64,000 nucleotides of DNA from Candidatus Saccharimonadota bacterium. Lineage in GTDB: Bacteria > Patescibacteriota > Saccharimonadia > Saccharimonadales > Saccharimonadaceae. The DNA is taken from assembly GCA_017437945.1 (NCBI GenBank), contig JAFRWP010000005.1:1-64000 (forward strand), in the 5' to 3' direction. The notes beneath the pieces are model-generated. The model was not told the DNA's origin and searched no databases. It was given only the letters and a program-made list of their open reading frames with translations. The position numbers and the translations under genes were made by a program. Position 1 is the stretch's first letter; every line of letters starts with the position of its first letter. Positions 51,265 through 59,062 of the stretch are shown piece by piece.

Positions 51265-51354
51265 TCAAAAAAATGGTGAGTCCGGTGATCGTTTCAATTT
51301 GTTCAACTCTCGCCGACTCACATTTTTTCTTCAAAAAAATGGTGAGTCCGGTGA
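51265..51354 (-). repeat. 24-base direct repeat of tRNA-Lys 3' end
   Basis: 51265-51288 is identical to 51331-51354 (24 bases): nine bases after CCA, CCA, discriminator, acceptor 3' strand and the first T-stem bases. The copies are 66 bases apart. On the minus strand the orphan copy is preceded by GTGAGTC about 45 bases earlier, which can pair with its GACTCAC and so form a tRNA-like mini-helix ending in CA. Confidence 0.88.
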
Positions 51355-51416
51355 GACTTGAACTCACGACACCCTGCTTAAAAGGCAGGTGCTCTAACCA
51401 GCTGAGCTACGGACCC
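51340..51416 (-). tRNA. tRNA-Lys (anticodon UUU)
   Basis: 77 bases with CCA. Acceptor GGGTCCG/CGGACTC (one G-U), anticodon arm CCTGC-CTTTTAA-GCAGG, T-loop TTCAAGT, D-loop with GG. A minus-strand TATAAT (51427-51432), set inside an 8-bp palindrome CAGAGTAT/ATACTCTG, is its likely promoter. Its 3' end is duplicated downstream. Confidence 0.97.
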
Positions 51417-51457
51417 AATGCAGAGTATTATACTCTGATCTGGCAAAAAAGCAAGAG

Positions 51458-51886
51458 CTAATCGCTAATTGGTGAGCCTTGGCGCTCTTCCATTTGACGG
51501 CGAGCTTCTTCGTATTGCTGATTCATTTGCTCGACGGCTTTATTGTAGTCCGTAGAATAATTGGTTTCGGTTTTATTCATACGATCGAAGGTCGAAATAG
51601 TATGGATGATGCCAAAGATGATGGCAATTGAAATCATGAGAGAAACTGCAACAATAATGACGGTGTGGATGGCAAAGATTTTGCCAAAAATTGTGGTAGC
51701 AGGGGCAAGATTGAAATCATTGGCAGAAAGTTTTGCGGCGGCAGCTTTGATATCGGAAATGACATCCTCAGCTTCATACTCGATGATGAAATCGCGTCGG
51801 CAAGAGTCGCAATGTGCAGAGCGATCGCCGGATGAAAATTTAAGGTTAGCACTACAATTTGGGCATTTTTTCTCAATGATTTTCAT
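51458..51886 (-). CDS. zinc-ribbon single-pass membrane protein
   Basis: 142 residues. CPNC...CDSC near the start forms a zinc ribbon, one membrane helix lies at about 70-95, and a Glu/Gln-rich helix (EQMNQQYEEARRQMEERQG) closes the protein. ATG 51886 (MKIIEKKCPNC) is six bases from a minus-strand TATCAT (51893-51898). Function unknown. Confidence 0.7.
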   Translation of the reverse strand: MKIIEKKCPNCSANLKFSSGDRSAHCDSCRRDFIIEYEAEDVISDIKAAAAKLSANDFNLAPATTIFGKIFAIHTVIIVAVSLMISIAIIFGIIHTISTFDRMNKTETNYSTDYNKAVEQMNQQYEEARRQMEERQGSPISD

Positions 51887-51943
51887 GCTTATATGATAGC
51901 ACAACTTGCGAGAAGGGAAGGCTTGTGGTAATATTGTTGGTAC

Positions 51944-52020
51944 GGGCGGTTAGCTCAGTTGGCTAGAGCGCGTCTTTGACGTAGACGAGGTCATAGGTTC
52001 GAATCCTATACCGCCCACCA
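51944..52020 (+). tRNA. tRNA-Val (anticodon GAC)
   Basis: 77 bases with CCA. Acceptor GGGCGGT/ACCGCCC, anticodon arm CGTCT-TTGACGT-AGACG, T-loop TTCGAAT, D-loop with GG. No duplicated 3' end follows. Confidence 0.97.
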
Positions 52021-52036
52021 TTATTCGAGTTAGAAT

Positions 52037-52056
52037 CCGTCATCTTGGCGGTTTTT
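52037..52056 (+). terminator. terminator of tRNA-Val
   Basis: CCGTC/GGCGG short stem followed by a T-rich run. Confidence 0.7.
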
Positions 52057-52108
52057 CTTTTTTCGCTCGATATGTAAGCTCATGCTTTACTTCATAAGCG
52101 TAATCTGT

Positions 52109-52173
52109 TATAATTCTGAGTAAGTTTTTTATAAGTCGCGGGAATGAGCGAAAAACTCGTTCCCGTTTTATTT
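52109..52173 (+). promoter_or_regulatory. typA promoter and leader terminator-like hairpin
   Basis: TATAAT (52109-52114) is followed by a ten-pair hairpin (CGGGAATGAG 52139-52148 with CTCGTTCCCG 52156-52165) and TTTTATTT, all before the typA ribosome-binding site. It has the form of an intrinsic terminator inside the leader. An ATG at 52144, in frame with typA, lies in its 5' arm. Confidence 0.6.
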
Positions 52174-52191
52174 GCAAAAAAGGAAAGGGCA

Positions 52192-54012
52192 ATGAACGAC
52201 AAATCAAAAATCCGCAATGTGGCGATTATTGCGCACGTCGACCATGGGAAGACGACGCTAGTTGATGCTCTCTTGAAACAGAGCAATACTTTTCGCGATA
52301 ACCAGGCGGAGATGGGCCAGACCTTGATTATGGATTCTGGCGATCAGGAACATGAGCGCGGTATTACGATTACCGCTAAACAAACCGCCGTTTATCATAA
52401 TGGCTACAAAATTAATATTATCGATACGCCAGGACACGCGGATTTTTCTGGCGAGGTTGAACGCACGCTCAATATGGCGGATGGCGTACTTTTGATTGTC
52501 GATGCCCAGGAAGGTCCAATGCCACAGACGAAATTTGTGCTGCAGAAGGCTTTGGAACTCAATTTAACGCCGATTGTGATTATCAACAAGATTGATAAGC
52601 CAGCGGCACGTCTTGGCGAAGTTGAGGATGAAATTGGCGATTTGTTCCTCGAACTTGCAACTAACGAAGAGCAACTTAAGTATCCAACTTATTACGCAAT
52701 TGCACGTGATGGTAAAGCTGGTAAGACGCCGGAACTCGACGATGATTTACATGTGATTTTCGATGCAATTATTAACGAAATTCCAGAACCGCAGGTAGAT
52801 GTGGATGATTCGAAGGGTGCACAGCTACTCGTAGCAGCGCTTGCGGCTGATAGTTATCTTGGCAAATACGCCATTGGTAAGATTTTCCGCGGCAAACTCA
52901 AGAAGAATGAGCAAGTTTCCATCATGAAGACGAATGGCTCAATCGTGAAGAGTAAGATTGATAGTTTGTATACTTATCGCGGTTTAGGTCGCGAAGAGGC
53001 AACGGAAGCTATCGCTGGCGATATTGTAGCGCTAGCAGGCCTTAGTGAAGCGAGCATTGGCGATACGGTGGCAACGGGCGAAAACCCGGAGGCTTTGCCG
53101 ACGATTCAGCTTGAAGCGCCAACGCTTAGTATTTACATTGGACCAAATACCTCGCCGCTTAAGGGTCGTGAAGGTGAATTTACGACTTCGCGCCAGATTG
53201 GCGATCGCCTGAAGCGCGAACTCGAAACAAATATTGCATTACGCCTGGAGCCAGAAGGCCTCGGCTATAAAGTTTCTGGTCGCGGTGAGTTGCATCTTTC
53301 GGTTTTGATTGAAACGATGCGCCGTGAAGGTTATGAAATGGAAGTGGGCCGCCCAGAAGTGGTTTACAAAGAAGAGAATGGCGTCGAAATGGAGCCAGTC
53401 GAGGAACTTACGATTGAGGTTTCGCCGGAGTTTGTCGGTGCTGTTTCGCAAGAACTCGGCGTGCGCAAAGCCGAACTGGTTGATCAGGAAATGACGACGA
53501 CTGGCAGCACGCGTTTCCGCTATATTATTACTACTGCTGCACTGATTGGTCTCCGCAATAATCTTTTGACTGAGACGAAGGGTACGGCGATTATGAATAC
53601 CTTACCGAAAGGTTATCAGCCGGCAACTTCACATTATCGTCAAGAGCGTAATGGCGCATTGGTTGCGTCTGAAGCGGGGCAGAGTACGGCTTATGCGCTT
53701 GATGCCGCACAGGCGCGTGGTATTTTATATATTCCGCCACAGGTTGATGTTTATATGGGTATGATTGTTGGTCTTTCCAAGAAAGATGAGCTCGATATTA
53801 ACGTTTGCCGCGAGAAGCAGCTAACTAACATGCGTACGCATGCTTCTGATGGTGCGATTCAGCTGACGCCATATACGCAGCTTTCGCTTGAACAATGCTT
53901 GGATTTCTTGATGGAAGACGAGCTGCTCGAGGTGACACCGAAGAGTTTGCGTCTGCGCAAGCGTGACCTTGATCCAATTGTACGCAAACGCAAACGTAAT
54001 CACGCATTATAA
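52192..54012 (+). CDS. typA: ribosome-associated GTPase TypA/BipA
   Basis: 606 residues from ATG 52192. G1 HVDHGKTT, G2 region ERGITI, G3 DTPGHADFSGEV and G4 NKIDKP are intact, followed by EF-G-like domains II, III, V and the BipA-specific C-terminal domain. BipA helps 50S assembly and stress or cold adaptation. AAGGAAAGGG precedes ATG 52192, which I prefer over in-frame ATG 52144 because the latter lies within the leader hairpin. An N-terminally extended form (16 more residues) remains possible. Confidence 0.96.
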   Translation: MNDKSKIRNVAIIAHVDHGKTTLVDALLKQSNTFRDNQAEMGQTLIMDSGDQEHERGITITAKQTAVYHNGYKINIIDTPGHADFSGEVERTLNMADGVLLIVDAQEGPMPQTKFVLQKALELNLTPIVIINKIDKPAARLGEVEDEIGDLFLELATNEEQLKYPTYYAIARDGKAGKTPELDDDLHVIFDAIINEIPEPQVDVDDSKGAQLLVAALAADSYLGKYAIGKIFRGKLKKNEQVSIMKTNGSIVKSKIDSLYTYRGLGREEATEAIAGDIVALAGLSEASIGDTVATGENPEALPTIQLEAPTLSIYIGPNTSPLKGREGEFTTSRQIGDRLKRELETNIALRLEPEGLGYKVSGRGELHLSVLIETMRREGYEMEVGRPEVVYKEENGVEMEPVEELTIEVSPEFVGAVSQELGVRKAELVDQEMTTTGSTRFRYIITTAALIGLRNNLLTETKGTAIMNTLPKGYQPATSHYRQERNGALVASEAGQSTAYALDAAQARGILYIPPQVDVYMGMIVGLSKKDELDINVCREKQLTNMRTHASDGAIQLTPYTQLSLEQCLDFLMEDELLEVTPKSLRLRKRDLDPIVRKRKRNHAL

Positions 54013-54021
54013 ATTTACACG

Positions 54022-54051
54022 CCACTCATTGCGGGGAATGAGTGGTTTTTT
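54022..54051 (+). terminator. terminator of typA
   Basis: CCACTCATT/AATGAGTGG stem followed by a T-run. Confidence 0.92.
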
Positions 54052-54180
54052 GTTGTTAAAAATACAACGTAATAACGAAGATACCTTTTGTTGTTTCGAT
54101 ATAAATCGAGTATAAAATGTATACAATTAACATAAGCGGTGATATGATAGATAATGAATATAATGTTTAGGAGTAATAAA

Positions 54181-54771
54181 ATGAAGAGGAATAAAAAACT
54201 ATTAGTCTTGTTGGCGCTATTTTTGGCGGTGTTCGCAGTGGGCGGTACGATAGCCTATTTGACGGATACGACTACGGAAACGACAAACACGTTTACGTTT
54301 GGTAAAGTCGATATCGAGTTAACTGAGACTGGTTGGGTAGCTGCTAATGCAGAAGATCTTAACCCGGGCGCAGTTGTTGACAAGGATCCAAAAGTTGTAG
54401 TCAAGCAAGGCTCAAAGTCGGCATATGTCTTTATGGAAGTTACGATGCCTGCACAGGTTAATAGTAAGGATGTTCTTGCTTTGACTAACCTAGATACTAC
54501 CAACTGGGCAGTCGTGAACACTTCTGGTACCAAGACTGTCTATGCATACGTCAGCGGTGGTAGCATGAAGAAAGTTGACGCCAAGACCGCTGATGTTTCT
54601 ACTGAGGCACTATTTGATAAAGTTACGGTCAATAATACCTTGACTAATACCGATGTCCAGGCTATTCCGGCCACCGGTTTGAACATTGTGATTAAAGGCT
54701 ATGCTATTCAGGCCGATGATTTGCCTGACACGGCAACTACTCCAGCTCAAATTTGGGCATTACTCCAATAA
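54181..54771 (+). CDS. TasA/CalY-like SipW substrate
   Basis: 196 residues. The leader has the classical SipW-dependent pattern: KRNKK, a hydrophobic core, GGTIAYLTDTTTETTNTFTFG. The mature part is a TasA/camelysin-like beta domain (DIELTETGW, LNPGAVVDKDPKVVVKQGS, AYVFMEVT). In Bacilli such proteins form extracellular fibres. AGGAG precedes ATG 54181. First of four genes ending with a SipW-like signal peptidase at 57005, which should process it. Confidence 0.85.
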   Translation: MKRNKKLLVLLALFLAVFAVGGTIAYLTDTTTETTNTFTFGKVDIELTETGWVAANAEDLNPGAVVDKDPKVVVKQGSKSAYVFMEVTMPAQVNSKDVLALTNLDTTNWAVVNTSGTKTVYAYVSGGSMKKVDAKTADVSTEALFDKVTVNNTLTNTDVQAIPATGLNIVIKGYAIQADDLPDTATTPAQIWALLQ

Positions 54772-54802
54772 TAATTGATTAAACAAAAATAGTGAGAGAT
54801 TG

Positions 54803-55909
54803 ATGAAGCGCGCGATATTGCGAAAGTCATGTATCGTCTTAGCCCTAGCAGTAACATTACTGCTAGGGTGCGCTTCGCTCTCGGGTAGTACTTTGGCGTA
54901 TCTGACGGCGTCCGTTTCGGTGACGAATCAATTTACGTTCGAACAACTTCCGCTAGGAAATAATCGAACAGATACGTTAAATTATTACTATCAAGGCAGT
55001 AATGGTACGAATGGGCAAATTCGAGATACGGGTTATCGCGATGTTAGGGTAAGTTATCGCGTAAACGAGATCATTTGTGCTACTAGCCAGAATACGAACA
55101 TTGCGGCACCGCCAAACGGTTTTCGGCTTAGCTATATTACCGTCGATGGCGTGAGGGTAAATGCGGGTGGATGCACGCTGCAGCCAAATCGCAATAATAT
55201 AGCAATAAATGTTTATTTTGAGCCGATAACCTACACGATTTCTTATGATTTTAATGGCTATAATGAGAGCGACATTACATTTACGGACTTACCGTTGCAA
55301 ACAACTTATACGGTTTACGATATGATTGGGGTGCCATATGATGCACAAACAGTTGCGGATGGGACGTACTCTGGTTGGGAGCAATTCTTCTATTGCACAA
55401 TCGGCGGATTGTTTGGCGGAGGCGATTCGATTGAGTGTAGCGAAGACGTACCTGGAGCGAGCGTGAATGGCAATACTTTGCTGGGTTGGGAAGATCAGAA
55501 TAATACTTTGCACACTTATGCTAATGCCGCCGCTGGTAGCAGCTGGGCGACGGAGATTAACCTGAGCGGTAATAATACCAATGTTTATAGTACTCTCGCA
55601 AATCGTCAGACGGGTAATTTAGCTCTGACGGCGCGTTGGGAGTACGAAGTAGCTGGACCAAACAATATGAATAGCTTAAATAATAAGATGGTTGCACCTG
55701 ATATGGTTGAGCCTATAGCGGAAGAAGGAACCGTTATTGATGTGGCCGAGAATACGGTCGAGCAGAATGATGCTTCGGAGGACGAGCCTATAGAGTTACC
55801 AGATGATTCTGAAAAAATCACAGAGACTCTGGAAGATGCGAAAGAGCTAGAACAAATAGAAACGGGTGGAACTGAGGGGGTCGAGAATGGCGATTCGGCG
55901 ACAGAATAG
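54803..55909 (+). CDS. SipW-type secreted protein with B-repeat-like region
   Basis: 368 residues from ATG 54803. The leader (LLLGCASLSGSTLAYLTASVSVTNQFTF, by position about 15-42) has the SipW signature. The mature part has a DUF-like domain with two Cys (CATSQN, GGCTLQ), a B-repeat-like region (TISYDFNGYNES ... LLGWEDQNN ... LALTARWEY) and an acidic tail (about 270-368). It overlaps the next gene by 23 bases. Perhaps a fibre-associated or anchoring partner. Confidence 0.75.
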   Translation: MKRAILRKSCIVLALAVTLLLGCASLSGSTLAYLTASVSVTNQFTFEQLPLGNNRTDTLNYYYQGSNGTNGQIRDTGYRDVRVSYRVNEIICATSQNTNIAAPPNGFRLSYITVDGVRVNAGGCTLQPNRNNIAINVYFEPITYTISYDFNGYNESDITFTDLPLQTTYTVYDMIGVPYDAQTVADGTYSGWEQFFYCTIGGLFGGGDSIECSEDVPGASVNGNTLLGWEDQNNTLHTYANAAAGSSWATEINLSGNNTNVYSTLANRQTGNLALTARWEYEVAGPNNMNSLNNKMVAPDMVEPIAEEGTVIDVAENTVEQNDASEDEPIELPDDSEKITETLEDAKELEQIETGGTEGVENGDSATE

Positions 55910-57005
55910 AATATTTGTCGTACTCGATATTCTGTTGACGATAGTGATGCTGGCGTCTGCAGCATATGCGGCGGTTACATCGGTGGTCTCTATTGAAAAT
56001 GAGATTTCAGTAGGCGCCGTTAATATTGAGCTTAGCCATTATCGCGACGATAGCGGCAATGAGCAAGAAAAAATATATCAAGACGAAGATATCGTTGGCG
56101 ATTCTTTTGTGTCTTCTATTCCGAGAATTAAGAATCTTGGCATATCGAGCTATATTCGATTGAGAGTTGATTATTATGATGGTGGCGGGAATTTCACTGA
56201 AAGGGCCACGGTAATTGATTTAGGCGCGGATTGGGCAGAAATTGGTGATTATTATTATTTGACGCGCGAAGCGGTTACAGGTGAGTCCTTGGACGTCTTT
56301 AAGGGCATTTCTGTTCCGGCTAGCTGGGATGACGGAAATAGCCAGGTCGTGATGATAATGAAAGCCGAAGCCGTACAGGCAGCACATTTTAACCCGGATT
56401 TCACGAGCGATCAGCCTTGGGGTGTGATAACAATCAAGGATTTTGATGATAATTATCAGATTGATTCCGAAGACCATACGTCGGCGGTAACAATTACGTA
56501 TGATGATTCGGCGGAAAAATACGTCAGCGTACCAGATAATTTCTTAACGAGGTTGAACGTATTAGTACCAGGTGATTCAGCCAATGGCGAAATCACAATC
56601 GAGAACAGCGATTCTGAAGAACATGAGATTTGGATGGAGATGGATATTCCAAATAGCAGCCTTGGCGATACATTTATCGTGACGGTGAAACGAGGCGACG
56701 AAGTGATATTCGATGGTACGGTGTCTGATTTAAATAATCTTTCGTTAGGGAAATATCCAAGCGGAAGTAGTGATACAATAACAATTAGCCTGGAACTCCC
56801 GGCCGAGGCAGGAAACGATATTAGCGGCATAGCGAGCGATATCAATTGGGGCTTCCGCGTAGACAAGAAGGATAGCGAGCCGGTGCCAGACGCACCGAAA
56901 ACTGGCGATGATATTACGACGGCTATAACGATATTCTTCATTTCGTTTATTGGTTTAATAATTGTTTCATTGTTCCAGAAGCGTGGTCAGAAAGAAGAAC
57001 GATAG
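55887..57005 (+). CDS. secreted protein with APKTG sorting-like tail
   Basis: 372 residues from ATG 55887. An N-terminal hydrophobic leader ends SAAYAAVTSVVSIENEISVG, resembling the TasA-type junction. Two beta-rich domains follow (WAEIGDYYYLTREA; GDSANGEITIENSDSEEHEIW). The C-terminus has APKTGDD, a membrane helix and KKRGQKEER, an LPXTG-like sorting signal with A for L. It lies within the SipW operon and its stop shares bases with the peptidase start. Likely a wall-linked anchor for the TasA-like fibre (inference). Confidence 0.72.
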   Translation: MAIRRQNRIFVVLDILLTIVMLASAAYAAVTSVVSIENEISVGAVNIELSHYRDDSGNEQEKIYQDEDIVGDSFVSSIPRIKNLGISSYIRLRVDYYDGGGNFTERATVIDLGADWAEIGDYYYLTREAVTGESLDVFKGISVPASWDDGNSQVVMIMKAEAVQAAHFNPDFTSDQPWGVITIKDFDDNYQIDSEDHTSAVTITYDDSAEKYVSVPDNFLTRLNVLVPGDSANGEITIENSDSEEHEIWMEMDIPNSSLGDTFIVTVKRGDEVIFDGTVSDLNNLSLGKYPSGSSDTITISLELPAEAGNDISGIASDINWGFRVDKKDSEPVPDAPKTGDDITTAITIFFISFIGLIIVSLFQKRGQKEER

Positions 57006-57565
57006 TGGTAAAACATACTAAAAAAACAGATGATAGCAGCTGGTCTGATCCAGTTTTCGTATTGAACAAATTATTTAATTTTGTGATTTTTGTACTGATT
57101 GGGCTTGGCGTAATATTTTTGGGTCTGTTTATTTTTGGGATTCGCCCATACGTGGTTTTGTCCGGTTCGATGGAGCCAGAAATTAAGACTGGAAGCATCG
57201 TTTTGGTTAATCAGAATGTGAAGTTTTCTGAGGTGGAAGAGGGCGATGTAATTACCTTTAGAAGTGGCGAAGCGATGGTGACGCACCGCGTGTATAAGAT
57301 TGACGGAGACCACATTATTACTAAGGGCGACGCGAATAATACGACGGATGGTGGTTTTGTGACAGCATCGACTTTTATCGGAAAAGATATCCGCACCATT
57401 CCGAAGCTGGGGTATTTTACGAGCTTCTTACATACTGTGCCGGGGATGGCGACGTCTGGTTTGGTGTTATTAGTGCTTGTGGCCGGTAGCATATTGACTA
57501 GTCGTGAAGGTGACGAGAATGGGAAGAAAACCAAGAAGTCGGAAGGTTCGGAAGAAACCGAATAA
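57005..57565 (+). CDS. sipW: SipW-type signal peptidase I
   Basis: 186 residues, GTG start overlapping the previous stop. Two membrane helices flank a catalytic domain with VLSGSMEPEIKTGS (Ser), MVTHRVYKIDGDH (His in place of the bacterial Lys) and TKGDANNTTD (Asp), the ER/archaeal/SipW Ser-His-Asp arrangement. In Bacillus, SipW cleaves the TasA and TapA precursors; three such precursors precede it here. It may also process the cluster at 2.5-4.5 kb. The C-terminal tail is Lys/Glu-rich and cytoplasmic. Confidence 0.9.
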   Translation: MVKHTKKTDDSSWSDPVFVLNKLFNFVIFVLIGLGVIFLGLFIFGIRPYVVLSGSMEPEIKTGSIVLVNQNVKFSEVEEGDVITFRSGEAMVTHRVYKIDGDHIITKGDANNTTDGGFVTASTFIGKDIRTIPKLGYFTSFLHTVPGMATSGLVLLVLVAGSILTSREGDENGKKTKKSEGSEETE

Positions 57566-57655
57566 TCATTCGCGCTTAAGTTTGAGTTTTCGCGTATTTT
57601 AGGTCAGAATAATAACAGAGGAAACAATCTAAAAATAATAGGGGGGTGTGACTTA

Positions 57656-58240
57656 GTGTTTCTTAGCGCATTGTCTTTTTTGGTTACTGTTGCGGTAGTC
57701 GGCTTTGTCACTTTCTGTGCATATAGCCTGATCGACGAAAAAATTATCGCACCGCGGGTCTGCAGTGCTTCGGTGATGAGGGTGCAGAGGTATATCGCAA
57801 GGATCAACTGGGATTATTGCCAGGAATCCGTCTCGGATATTATAAGGGACGAGCGTGATGTTCGGACGACTCATCTTGTAGGCATTGGCGTCGTGATTTT
57901 TGTGGCGATACTTTTGTTTTTTCCAAGTGGTTTGACTTTTTGGATAATTCCGCCGTGGGCAATCAAGATTGGCCTTTTGGGTGGCTTTTTGCTGAATATA
58001 GTCGGAGATTATAGGGTATCCAGAAACACCAAGGGCGCAGTCGGGGCATTCGAGCGGATTGATGATGGCGACGGTGCTTATTTCGAGGGCATGTGGTCGA
58101 AAAATTTCCATATTAAAGTTAATCTTTGCTGTTTTACGGTGAATAATCCTCCGCCAATCGGGTGTGTTTATTTCGCGGTGGATTATTGCGGGTATTTAAG
58201 CATGGTTCGGCTGTCGCCAATTATTAGTATAGTAAGTTAA
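57656..58240 (+). CDS. membrane protein of unknown function, GTG start
   Basis: 194 residues from GTG 57656. One membrane segment at about 3-25 and a second pair at about 75-120; the rest is soluble with several Cys (VNLCCFTVNN, VDYCGYL). A GGGGGGTG stretch precedes the start. A 90-base gap follows the SipW operon without a clear terminator. No family recognised. Confidence 0.5.
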   Translation: MFLSALSFLVTVAVVGFVTFCAYSLIDEKIIAPRVCSASVMRVQRYIARINWDYCQESVSDIIRDERDVRTTHLVGIGVVIFVAILLFFPSGLTFWIIPPWAIKIGLLGGFLLNIVGDYRVSRNTKGAVGAFERIDDGDGAYFEGMWSKNFHIKVNLCCFTVNNPPPIGCVYFAVDYCGYLSMVRLSPIISIVS

Positions 58241-58268
58241 AAAGACGTTAAAAAGGAGAGGATTTTAG

Positions 58269-58976
58269 ATGACGCAGGCACAACCCTATAGCGACGAGGC
58301 TCTTAGGAGCGTAATAGAACTGGCGTGCATTTTGGATGACCTGAAGACTAGGATCCGTACTGGCTGGTTAATCTGGGGAATCCGTGCGAAACGTTTGGAA
58401 AGTGTGGCGGAACATTGTTTCAGCTGCTTAACGCTTGCGAACCTGTTATATCCGTTATATCCCAACCGTGATCAGATTGATTTGGCGAAAGTGAACCGGA
58501 TGCTGATTTTTCACGAACTAGGCGAGCCAGTAATTGGCGATGTACCCTTGGTTGATAAGCGTAGACATAGTATAAAGGGCGCTTTGGAGCGCCGGGCGTG
58601 GCGCAAGATGCTCGAACATGTTCCGTACAGGGAAGAGCTATATGCTTTGCTGGACGAGTTTGAAAAACGCGAGACCCCGGAAGCGCAGTTTGCGTACTAT
58701 ATCGACAAGATTGATGCGACCAAGACGGCGAAGGGTTATTACGACAGACGCAAGTTCCACCGGCTGGACTGGAGCGTGCGGCATAGCGAACTGATCCGCA
58801 ATAACGAAGACATCCAGAGGATGATTCGGAATGGCGCCAAGGATCCGATGGATATTTGGTTCGATGACGTTTATGCAGCGTATAAGGGGCGCGATGAATT
58901 CTTCTGGAAGGTTCATTGCATGCTGCGTGAGATGAATACAAATATTCAGCCGCCGAAACTGGATGTGGCATCATAA
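58269..58976 (+). CDS. HD-domain protein, YfbR-like, with HE instead of HD
   Basis: 235 residues. ESVAEHCFSCLTLANLL (first metal His), RMLIFHELGEPVIGDVP and YYIDKIDATK line up with YfbR/HD_3 5'-deoxynucleotidases (ENVAEHS, HDASE, GD). The dyad His-Asp reads His-Glu here, which may alter metal choice or activity. AAAAAGGAGAGG precedes ATG 58269. Downstream are two terminator hairpins. Possibly a nucleotide-pool enzyme in a cell that relies on salvage. Confidence 0.75.
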   Translation: MTQAQPYSDEALRSVIELACILDDLKTRIRTGWLIWGIRAKRLESVAEHCFSCLTLANLLYPLYPNRDQIDLAKVNRMLIFHELGEPVIGDVPLVDKRRHSIKGALERRAWRKMLEHVPYREELYALLDEFEKRETPEAQFAYYIDKIDATKTAKGYYDRRKFHRLDWSVRHSELIRNNEDIQRMIRNGAKDPMDIWFDDVYAAYKGRDEFFWKVHCMLREMNTNIQPPKLDVAS

Positions 58977-58981
58977 TGGGC

Positions 58982-59006
58982 CGACTCACAAAGTCGTTTT
59001 AATTTA
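58982..59006 (+). terminator. terminator after HD gene
   Basis: CGACT-CACAA-AGTCG stem followed by TTTTAATTT. Confidence 0.7.
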
Positions 59007-59023
59007 AATCCAATCATGAAAAA

Positions 59024-59055
59024 ACCGGAGCGCGTGACGTGCTCCGGTATTTTTT
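59024..59055. terminator. bidirectional terminator
   Basis: ACCGGAGC/GCTCCGGT stem with A-run and T-run between convergent genes. Confidence 0.9.
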
Positions 59056-59062
59056 TGTGGCT

